Source: Bdellovibrionales bacterium (GTDB taxonomy: Bacteria; Bdellovibrionota; Bdellovibrionia; Bdellovibrionales; UBA1609). Taken from it: a DNA stretch of 5,116 nucleotides. Numbering within the stretch: position 1 is the stretch's first letter; every line of letters begins with the position of its first letter. The stretch spans positions 1-5,116 of the forward strand of contig JANQSX010000172.1 in assembly GCA_028279085.1 (NCBI GenBank), written 5' to 3'. The notes beneath the pieces are model-generated. The model was not told where the DNA came from and made no database searches. It worked only from the letters and a program-made list of their open reading frames with translations. The position numbers and the translations under genes were made by a program. Below are positions 1 through 5,116 of this stretch, piece after piece.

Positions 1-2
1 TA

Positions 3-59
3 CGCCGGAATGACGAGGCTTCGCCGGAATGACGAGGCTTCGCTGGAATAGTGAAAGCC
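3..59. repeat. 19 bp tandem repeat, two exact units plus a decayed third
   Basis: The unit CGCCGGAATGACGAGGCTT is present exactly at 3-21 and 22-40. A third, diverged unit starts at 41 (CGCTGGAATAGTGAAAGCC) and runs into the next hairpin. The array may continue beyond the left edge. Confidence 0.85.
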
Positions 60-75
60 ATCAAAATGGCTTTCA
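52..75. repeat. Perfect 10 bp hairpin inside the repeat cluster
   Basis: TGAAAGCCAT (52-61) and ATGGCTTTCA (66-75) form a perfect inverted repeat around the loop CAAA. It lies about 80-105 bases beyond the E1 alpha stop in the direction of transcription. Neither strand has a T-run after it, so it is not a standard intrinsic terminator, but it could mark or protect the 3' end of the prc-E1 alpha transcript. Confidence 0.75.
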
Positions 76-84
76 GTTTACTGG

Positions 85-105
85 ATTCCGGATCAAGTCC
101 GGAAT
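85..105. repeat. Palindromic repeat ATTCCGGA-TCAAG-TCCGGAAT
   Basis: An 8 bp inverted repeat, ATTCCGGA (85-92) and TCCGGAAT (98-105), with a 5-base loop. It continues into GAC at 106-108, so that its right arm is also one copy of the CCGGAATGAC unit. The form GTCATTCCGG..CCGGAATCCAG on the other strand resembles common proteobacterial intergenic repeats; that resemblance is from memory. Confidence 0.8.
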
Positions 106-155
106 GACAAGCTCTTACCGGAATGACAAAATTAAATCCGGAAATGACGGCTAAA

Positions 156-1166
156 TTAAAATTTTCTCCAGTCTGCATTTTCATTGTTCGCATACACATG
201 ACTCCAAATAGATCCGGACTCCGGATTGGACTCTTCTTTCACTTCCCGTTGGGCTTGTCTGGCTTCTTCTTTCAAATTATCCCATGTTTTCTTTTGCTCT
301 CGCTCTGTCATTATATTTCGCTCTCTCAATTTCTTTTCAAACAAAGCTATACAACAAGGTTCATCTTTTACCGGATTAGCTCCGGAAGCGGAAGAATGTC
401 CATATAAGCGAGAAACAAGAGCTTCCAACAAAACCGGACGACGCTTTTCACGAATATATTTTATTTTTTCTTCCAAAGCTGTGTAACTTTCTTCCGGATC
501 ATTTCCATTAATTAATACAGTATCTATGTTAAAAGCTTTTCCACGATCTATAATGTGATCTTCACCATGCTGTCCTTGATAAGCTGTAGAAATACCCCAG
601 CTATTATTTTGAACAGTAATGAGCATAGGTAAAGGATTAGCAGGACGAGAAGCCCATATTAAGCAAGTAGCAAAATCCCCTTCTGCTGTACCGGCATCCC
701 CTCCTGTTACAACAGTAATAGCGGAGGTTTGAGAACGACTTTGCACATGAGCAGTCCCCAAAGCGGTACTGTACTGAGTTTCTATCACAGAAGTTACAGG
801 AGCTACATTCCACTTAGGCACACAGTAATGATTGGAAAAGTTTCTTCCCCCTGTATGTACATCCGTAGCTTTATTCATAATTAAACGAATAGCTTCCTTT
901 ATTGGAAGCCCCATAGCAACAAGAGTAGGTGTCGCTCGATAATGTAAATGGAGCCAATCATACTCCAAACCGCGACCTTTTTTAATTAATAAACCTAAGG
1001 GCACACTAAAGGCTTCTTCACCAGGACCCCCGATCCAAAAGTGGGCCTGACCTTGTTTATAGATTTGAATCATTCTTTCTTCCAGCACCCGGGACTTTAC
1101 CATTAAATGATAAATTTTTAACAGTAACTCCGGGGGAAGTTCTTTATTATATTTTTTGATAGTCAT
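156..1166 (-). CDS. Thiamine-diphosphate 2-oxoacid dehydrogenase E1, alpha subunit
   Basis: Complete 336-residue protein of the E1 alpha family (pyruvate, branched-chain 2-oxoacid or acetoin dehydrogenases), which decarboxylates a 2-oxoacid in the cytoplasm on thiamine diphosphate, normally as an alpha2-beta2 complex feeding lipoylated E2. Family landmarks in order are GPGEEAF (48-53), HLHYRATP (73-80), GGRNFSNHY (106-114), a thiamine-diphosphate motif beginning GGDAGTAEGDF (155-165) and ending QNN (186-188) with WGIST after it, GNDPEE (221-226), SRLYGHSSA (252-260), and a C-terminal SIWSHVYA (319-326) at the place where E1 alpha proteins usually end. I start it at the ATG at 1166, whose ATGA overlaps the prc stop. 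A frame-open TTG at 1199 would add 11 residues but would lie inside prc and has no advantage. No strong Shine-Dalgarno precedes the ATG, which suits translational coupling. The motif reads GDAG instead of GDGA. No E1 beta gene follows within the 155 bp left. Substrate cannot be decided from the sequence. Confidence 0.93.
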   Translation of the reverse strand: MTIKKYNKELPPELLLKIYHLMVKSRVLEERMIQIYKQGQAHFWIGGPGEEAFSVPLGLLIKKGRGLEYDWLHLHYRATPTLVAMGLPIKEAIRLIMNKATDVHTGGRNFSNHYCVPKWNVAPVTSVIETQYSTALGTAHVQSRSQTSAITVVTGGDAGTAEGDFATCLIWASRPANPLPMLITVQNNSWGISTAYQGQHGEDHIIDRGKAFNIDTVLINGNDPEESYTALEEKIKYIREKRRPVLLEALVSRLYGHSSASGANPVKDEPCCIALFEKKLRERNIMTEREQKKTWDNLKEEARQAQREVKEESNPESGSIWSHVYANNENADWRKF

Positions 1167-3325
1167 TTTTTCTGAGCTAAATTGGTTTTTTGTGTCCAAT
1201 GCACCTGATCCACAGCTATATCTACAGCTTCCTGAATGGCAGGCCGTTCCATATATCTCTTTTTTATAGCGGCTTCATCCATATCGTCATTATCTTCTTT
1301 ATTTTTCTGTCCGTTCTTTTCTTCCTTTTCATCTTCTTTTTTTGCTCGATCAAATACTTGAGCAATAGTAGTCACATATCCATTTCTTTTCTTCTCCTTC
1401 ATTTCCAAAATTTCTTTTTGAATTTCTTCAAACTTTTCATTTTTTTTGACTCGCTTCACAGAATTCTTTTTTAAAAATGCAATCATTTTATTAGTCACCG
1501 GCGACCATTTGTTTTCCCCTTTGGATACATAAGCGCTTTTTGAAACAAAATTAGGAATTTCCTGTTCAGGTAAGACATAATCCAAAGTTTTTTCTCCAAA
1601 ATCATCATTGGAAAGAATACTTGGAAAACTTATATCTGAAGTCACTCCTTTTAATTGAGTGGATAATCCATTGGGAATAAAGAAAAGTCCCACCGTAACA
1701 CGGATAGAACCTAAACCTGGAAGTAACCTATCAACCTGCTGAATACTCCCTTTTCCAAAAGTATGATCTCCACCTACAACTACAGCTCTCTTATAAGATT
1801 TTAATGCTCCTGAAACAATTTCTGAAGCACTGGCACTCACGCGATTCACTAAAACAACTAAGGGACCTGCATAAGCAACCCCTTTATCATCATCCGGTAA
1901 AGTGAGATAACGATTACCGGTTTTTGTCTTAACCAGTTGGCGAACAACATTTCCTTTTGCAAAAAACAAACCGGTTAAATACACAGCTTCCGTCAAAGAA
2001 CCACCTCCATTGTTGGACATGTCCAAAACAATAGCTGACACTTTTTTCTTTCTTGCCTGATAAAGAAGTTTTTTTACATCTTTTGTAACAGAGCGCCCTC
2101 CTAAACGTCCTTCCCCATAAAAGGAAGGAAGATGAATCACCCCCACTTTATATTTTTTATTATTCACTTTACGATCAAAATAATAAATAGAAGCGGCCTG
2201 ATCTTCCAAATTCACACGATCTCGAATCAAACGGACAGTAAATATTTTTTTCTTTTTACCTTTCTTTTTATTCACTCTCAGAATTTTCAAATAAACAGGA
2301 GTTCCTTTTTTACCACGGATCATACTCACAACATCTCTTAAATCCATTTCAAAAATATTCACCATCTTTTTAGCATTCTGGCCAACTGCTAAAATTTTAT
2401 CTTTTGATTTTAGCTTCCCGGAACGCGCTGCCGCTCCTCCTGGAATAAGTCTTTCAATTACAGTATGCCCATACTTGGTGCTAAGACTGGCACCAATACC
2501 TTCTAAAGAAAGTTTCATATTAATTTCAAAGTCTTCATAATCCTCTTGAGAAAGATAACCGGAATGAGGATCAAGACCTTTAGCAAAGCTGTTTAAGTAT
2601 ATAGAGTACCATTTGTAAGGTTTACAAATAGTAACCTCTCCGGAGGACTTTTTTCTTTGATAGCACTTTTTCTTTTCCTGATTAGAAAGATTAACCGCCC
2701 AACTTTTTACTTGCTTACCTAAACGATTATAATTACGCAGAATGCTTTTTTTAGCTTCCACTACTTGCTCTTCATAAGCTTCCTTGTCACTGGCAATAAT
2801 AGCATTTGCCATCTGATATTGAATGTATTTCTTATGGAAAGTATTGATTTGTCGAATTGTTCTTTTTCTTTTTCTTTTTCGAGCATCCAAAGTTAATTTC
2901 ATCATCGGCTCTAAAATGAAATCCTTTTTCAAATACTCACTTGCTAACTTCACTCTCTCAGAGACTCTCTTATTATACAGAGAGTAAATTTTATCTAAAC
3001 TAGAGCAGTCTTTCTTTTTTATTTTTGCAAATATATTTCTTAACTTCTTTCTAATGTTGTTAATATCTGATTGAGTAAAGTATAATTTTTCAGAATCAAT
3101 AGACTTAATGAATTGATCCCTTACCCTTGTTTCTAATCTAGATAACTCAGATTTAAACTTTTTTTTCTTTCTATCAAAATTAGAAAAATTAATATGTAAA
3201 TCCAAATATTTTTCCTGAATATCATGAACATAGTCGCACTCCAGCCCTACAGCATAAATAAAAGAGGGAAAAACAAAGAATATACAAATCGCAATATATT
3301 TTAATAGTATAGAAATAGTTTTCAT
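1163..3325 (-). CDS. prc: Prc/Tsp-type tail-specific periplasmic protease (peptidase S41)
   Basis: Complete 720-residue protein, slightly longer than E. coli Prc (about 680). It is expected to degrade periplasmic or envelope proteins by recognising nonpolar C-termini. Residues 1-25 form a Sec signal peptide (KTISILLK, a hydrophobic stretch, likely cleavage after FIYA); C30 does not lie in a lipobox. Residues about 30-255 match the helical N-terminal Tsp region, ending in LDPHSGYLS (251-259) just before the PDZ domain (about 265-350, SLEGIGA and GDKI-like KSKDKILAVG). The S41 core spans about 370-570: VGVIHLPSFY, the substrate-side NNGGGSLTEAV (438-448), NRVSASASEI with the likely nucleophile S499, and TFGKGS with the general base K525. 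The highly charged C-terminal region (585-720) fits the Prc C-terminal domain. The ATG is chosen for its AAGGA site and signal peptide. The stop overlaps the next gene's ATG. The aspartate that follows the nucleophile by 11 residues in E. coli is a serine here (S510). Confidence 0.95.
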   Translation of the reverse strand: MKTISILLKYIAICIFFVFPSFIYAVGLECDYVHDIQEKYLDLHINFSNFDRKKKKFKSELSRLETRVRDQFIKSIDSEKLYFTQSDINNIRKKLRNIFAKIKKKDCSSLDKIYSLYNKRVSERVKLASEYLKKDFILEPMMKLTLDARKRKRKRTIRQINTFHKKYIQYQMANAIIASDKEAYEEQVVEAKKSILRNYNRLGKQVKSWAVNLSNQEKKKCYQRKKSSGEVTICKPYKWYSIYLNSFAKGLDPHSGYLSQEDYEDFEINMKLSLEGIGASLSTKYGHTVIERLIPGGAAARSGKLKSKDKILAVGQNAKKMVNIFEMDLRDVVSMIRGKKGTPVYLKILRVNKKKGKKKKIFTVRLIRDRVNLEDQAASIYYFDRKVNNKKYKVGVIHLPSFYGEGRLGGRSVTKDVKKLLYQARKKKVSAIVLDMSNNGGGSLTEAVYLTGLFFAKGNVVRQLVKTKTGNRYLTLPDDDKGVAYAGPLVVLVNRVSASASEIVSGALKSYKRAVVVGGDHTFGKGSIQQVDRLLPGLGSIRVTVGLFFIPNGLSTQLKGVTSDISFPSILSNDDFGEKTLDYVLPEQEIPNFVSKSAYVSKGENKWSPVTNKMIAFLKKNSVKRVKKNEKFEEIQKEILEMKEKKRNGYVTTIAQVFDRAKKEDEKEEKNGQKNKEDNDDMDEAAIKKRYMERPAIQEAVDIAVDQVHWTQKTNLAQKK

Positions 3326-3330
3326 TTTTT

Positions 3331-3336
3331 TTCCTT
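3331..3336 (-). promoter_or_regulatory. Ribosome binding site of prc
   Basis: On the minus strand AAGGAA lies 5-6 bases before the ATG at 3325, inside the purine run AGGGAAGGAAAAAAATG. It fixes the prc start and contrasts with the E1 alpha start, which has no clear site of its own. Confidence 0.75.
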
Positions 3337-3403
3337 CCCTGTTCCAAAAAGCCGGATAAAGAAGATGAAAGGCCCGACCAGGTTCAATACAGTATTTTTT
3401 AAA

Positions 3404-3432
3404 TTTTTAGAATAATGTTTTATCTTTGCCAA
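3404..3432 (-). promoter_or_regulatory. Candidate sigma70-type promoter for prc-E1 alpha
   Basis: On the minus strand TTGGCA (3432-3427; 5 of 6 to the -35 consensus) and TAAAAA (3409-3404; 4 of 6 to the -10) are separated by 17 bases. Transcription would start roughly 70 bases before the prc ATG. In an AT-rich spacer such matches arise readily by chance, so this is only a candidate. Confidence 0.3.
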
Positions 3433-3450
3433 ATCTATCTTAATAGAAAA

Positions 3451-3480
3451 ATTGTAACTGATTTTTTTAATATAAGTCCA
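3451..3480 (-). promoter_or_regulatory. Second candidate promoter upstream of prc
   Basis: On the minus strand TGGACT (3480-3475; 4 of 6 to -35) and TACAAT (3456-3451; 5 of 6 to -10) are 18 bases apart. The -35 box overlaps the 3' arm of the hairpin that follows topA. It competes with the candidate at 3404-3432 as an explanation for prc expression; I cannot choose between them. Confidence 0.2.
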
Positions 3481-3496
3481 GATAGAACCTGGACTT
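3474..3496 (-). terminator. Hairpin just after topA; weak terminator or attenuator candidate
   Basis: A perfect 8 bp stem, AAGTCCAG (3474-3481) and CTGGACTT (3489-3496) with a 7-base loop, starts 7 bases after the topA stop codon in the direction of transcription. On the minus strand it is followed by ATATTAAAAAAATC, so there is no proper U-tract. It may be a weak or Rho-assisted terminator, an RNA 3'-end stabiliser, or a processing site separating topA from prc. Confidence 0.35.
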
Positions 3497-3503
3497 TCTA
3501 CAA

Positions 3504-5116
3504 TTATTTACCTTTTTTTGTACTTTTTCTTTTAACTGTTGCTTTCTTAGCAGCTTTTCTCCTTGTAGAACTTGTTTTTTTTAATATTTTCTTCTTCTTT
3601 GATGCCGCCGTATATGTTTTTGTTTTCTTTGTTTTTTTTCCTGTTTTTTTCACACCTTCCGTTATTAATTTTAAAGCAGAATCTAGATCCAGATTATCCG
3701 GTGATAAATCAGCAGGCAGTGAGTAATTTTTTCCATTGTACTTTATATAGGGACCAAAACGACCTTTTAATAATTGAACAGATTCCTTTGATTCAGGGTG
3801 CTGACCCAAGTCCTTTAACACACGAGAGGATTTTCCTTTAGCTTCACTTAAACGCTGAACAGCATATTTCAAATCAATATTAAAAAAAATATCCGGCGGA
3901 ACGGATCGAAAATCTCCTGCATGTACTATATAAGGACCAAAACGACCTATTGATTTTTTGATTTCTTTTTTTGTTTCAGGATGCAAACCTAATACTTTTG
4001 GAAGCTCCAATAACTTTAAAGCTCCTTTAAGTGTAATAGTATTTTCATCAAAAAAAGGAGATAAAGACATGGTTTTACTCTTCTTAGCTGTTTTAACTTT
4101 TTTACCGCTCTTAGTCTTTTTTTTTGTTTTTTTTGCTTTACTTCCTTCTTTCAAATCCATTTTTACATAAGGTCCATATCTACCCAAAACTAAAAACACT
4201 TCTTGACCGGTATCAGGGTCTTTTCCCAAAGATCGACCTCCCTTTAATTTATTTTCAATGAGCTGCTCTATTGTATCCTTTGTAATTTCCCCCGGGTAAA
4301 TACCTGCCGGAAGAGAAGCGGATATATCTTCTTTGCCGTTTTTCCTGGATACATAAGCTCCAAAAGGCCCTACATTAAATGAGTAATCCTCAAAACCTTT
4401 TAAAGTGAGTGATCGAAAAGTTTGATCTTTCATCTTCTTTTCTTGAGTTTCAACCAATTTTTTTAAACCGGTTGAACCTGAGTAAACTGATTTAAGATAC
4501 TTAACATGATCTTTTTTCCCGCGAGCAATATCATCTAAATCTTTCTCCATTTCAGAGGTAAACTGCACATCCACATAATCCGGAAAATTTTGATGTAAAA
4601 AACGACTCACCACTAAAGCGGTAAAAGTAGGTATTAGTGTATTCTTTTCCTTTTTTACATACCCCCTGTTTTGAATAGTATCAATAATACTGGCATAAGT
4701 AGAAGGACGTCCCACTCCTTCTTTCTCCAACTTTTGAAACAAAGAGGCCTCCGTATAACGAGCAGGCGGTTTCGTTTCATGCTTAAGCGCTTCCATTTTT
4801 AAGCATTTCACTTTCTCACCTTTTTTTAAATCAGGAAGTTTTACTTCATCTGTTTTTTGATCTTCATAAATCAAATAAAACCCGGGAAATTGAATAGTGA
4901 CTCCTGAACTTTGAAACATAGATTGTTCAACTTCCATTTTTATTCGCACCTGATTCTGAATGCAGTCCTTCATCTGAGAAGCCAAAGTTCTTTTCCATAT
5001 TAGTTCATACAAACTCAAGAGTTGACCACTTAAATTCGTTCTTTTCGGTTCAACAAAACGCTCCCCGGAGGGACGGATAGCTTCATGCGCTTCCTGTGCC
5101 CCTTTAGCTTTTTTAC
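3504..5116 (-). CDS. topA: DNA topoisomerase I, C-terminal part (5' end outside window)
   Basis: Type IA topoisomerase, which relaxes negatively supercoiled DNA through a transient 5'-phosphotyrosine link. The frame is open to the right edge, so the Toprim domain and active-site tyrosine lie outside; 536 residues are visible. They begin with AQEAHEAIRPS (visible residues 6-16), a hallmark just after the active-site region, then LYELIWKR and ASQM (about 35-48), and LEKEGVGRPSTYASIIDTI (129-147), the conserved family block. The C-terminus holds four repeat modules with cores VGPFGAYV (about 248-255), GRYGPYV (311-317), GRFGPYI (390-396) and GRFGPYI (451-457). A lysine-rich linker (about 323-348) separates modules 2 and 3, and a Lys/Ala/Thr-rich tail covers about 488-536. 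Only two cysteines are visible, so the tetracysteine zinc ribbons of the E. coli enzyme are absent. The stop is TAA. A TTG at 5016-5018 is internal, not a start. Identity is certain; the role of the basic tail (DNA binding) is inferred. Confidence 0.97.
   Translation of the reverse strand, partial: KKAKGAQEAHEAIRPSGERFVEPKRTNLSGQLLSLYELIWKRTLASQMKDCIQNQVRIKMEVEQSMFQSSGVTIQFPGFYLIYEDQKTDEVKLPDLKKGEKVKCLKMEALKHETKPPARYTEASLFQKLEKEGVGRPSTYASIIDTIQNRGYVKKEKNTLIPTFTALVVSRFLHQNFPDYVDVQFTSEMEKDLDDIARGKKDHVKYLKSVYSGSTGLKKLVETQEKKMKDQTFRSLTLKGFEDYSFNVGPFGAYVSRKNGKEDISASLPAGIYPGEITKDTIEQLIENKLKGGRSLGKDPDTGQEVFLVLGRYGPYVKMDLKEGSKAKKTKKKTKSGKKVKTAKKSKTMSLSPFFDENTITLKGALKLLELPKVLGLHPETKKEIKKSIGRFGPYIVHAGDFRSVPPDIFFNIDLKYAVQRLSEAKGKSSRVLKDLGQHPESKESVQLLKGRFGPYIKYNGKNYSLPADLSPDNLDLDSALKLITEGVKKTGKKTKKTKTYTAASKKKKILKKTSSTRRKAAKKATVKRKSTKKGK
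3744..3948 (-). repeat. Near-identical 22 bp direct repeats within topA
   Basis: Positions 3744-3765 and 3927-3948 match at 21 of 22 bases (TATATAGGGACC.. versus TATATAAGGACC..), 183 bases (61 codons) apart and in frame. They encode the GRFGPYI cores of the last two C-terminal modules. They mark module duplication; recombination between them would remove exactly one module in frame. Confidence 0.8.

Larger units (their letters stand above)
1..148. repeat. Cluster of short CCGGAATGAC repeats downstream of E1 alpha
   Basis: The non-coding left end is made almost wholly of repeat units. CCGGAATGAC occurs exactly at 5-14, 24-33, 99-108 and 118-127, in a degenerate form at 43-52 (CTGGAATAGT) and with one extra A at 138-148. 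Adjacent copies are spaced 19, 19, then 19 and 20 bases apart, with a gap from 53 to 98 that holds two hairpins. This has the look of a dispersed intergenic repeat family seen in many proteobacterial genomes. It begins 8 bases past the E1 alpha stop and reaches the window edge, so its full length is unknown. No ORF or RNA gene is seen here. Confidence 0.85.

Noticed and set aside
1..148. CRISPR array
   Set aside because: The shared core is only 10-11 bases and the fillers 9-10 bases. Two adjacent fillers are identical and no cas gene is present. This is an intergenic repeat cluster.
123..486. Plus-strand open frames opposite E1 alpha
   Set aside because: They lie antisense to a strongly supported gene, have low-complexity Phe/Ser/Leu-rich translations and no family motif. 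They are shadows of the minus-strand coding sequence.
156..1166. E1 alpha as a truncated half of an alpha-beta fusion
   Set aside because: The protein ends a short distance after SIWSHVYA, where separate E1 alpha subunits normally end, and it contains no frameshift or internal stop. It looks complete.
1167..1199. TTG start giving E1 alpha 11 extra N-terminal residues
   Set aside because: It sits inside prc without a better ribosome site, and the extra residues match no family feature. The ATG in the ATGA overlap is a more natural coupled start.
1190..1474. Plus-strand open frame opposite the prc 3' end, with Phe/Ile-rich stretches like membrane helices
   Set aside because: The hydrophobic look comes from the complement of AAA/GAA-rich Lys/Glu codons in prc. 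The same applies to the plus-strand frames at 2132-2341, 3415-3841 and 3958-4170.
3236..3325. Prc as a lipoprotein anchored at C30
   Set aside because: The residues before C30 (VGLE) do not fit a lipobox, since glutamate precedes the cysteine, while FIYA at 22-25 fits ordinary signal peptidase cleavage.
5016..5018. TTG as the start of a shorter TopA-like protein
   Set aside because: The frame continues upstream to the window edge and encodes the conserved AQEAHEAIRP block, so this is internal to topA.

Overview
The window is an AT-rich bacterial segment with three genes, all read on the minus strand (right to left). They are the 3' two-thirds or so of topA (DNA topoisomerase I, cut by the right edge), a complete prc-type tail-specific protease gene, and a complete gene for the alpha subunit of a thiamine-diphosphate 2-oxoacid dehydrogenase (E1). 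About 155 bp at the left end is non-coding and filled with short CCGGAATGAC-type repeats and hairpins.

Organism: the protease has a Sec signal peptide and the full Prc/Tsp architecture, which indicates a Gram-negative cell with a periplasm. Coding strands are rich in AAA lysine codons, as expected in a low-GC genome. TopA has no zinc ribbons and ends in repeated GRFGPY modules plus a lysine-rich tail, a form I associate with alphaproteobacteria and several other non-enteric groups. The E1 alpha protein reminds me of proteins from Bdellovibrio relatives, but only from memory. The repeat GTCATTCCGG..CCGGAAT resembles dispersed repeats common in proteobacterial genomes. I favour a low-GC proteobacterium or Bdellovibrio-like lineage and cannot place it more precisely.

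Layout, right to left: topA (5116-3504); a 178 bp spacer (3503-3326) with an 8 bp hairpin just after the topA stop, two weak promoter candidates and a good ribosome binding site; prc (3325-1163); E1 alpha (1166-156), whose ATG overlaps the prc stop as ATGA, so these two are almost certainly co-transcribed and translationally coupled; then the repeat cluster (148-1).

The three products share no known pathway: chromosome supercoiling, periplasmic proteolysis and central carbon or branched-chain oxo-acid metabolism. The tight prc/E1 alpha coupling and the lack of an adjacent E1 beta gene before the repeats are the main oddities. I see no RNA gene, CRISPR array, insertion sequence or convincing new system. 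The items worth a second look are the phased repeat cluster, the altered thiamine-diphosphate motif and catalytic-region details of two enzymes, and the spacer structure.
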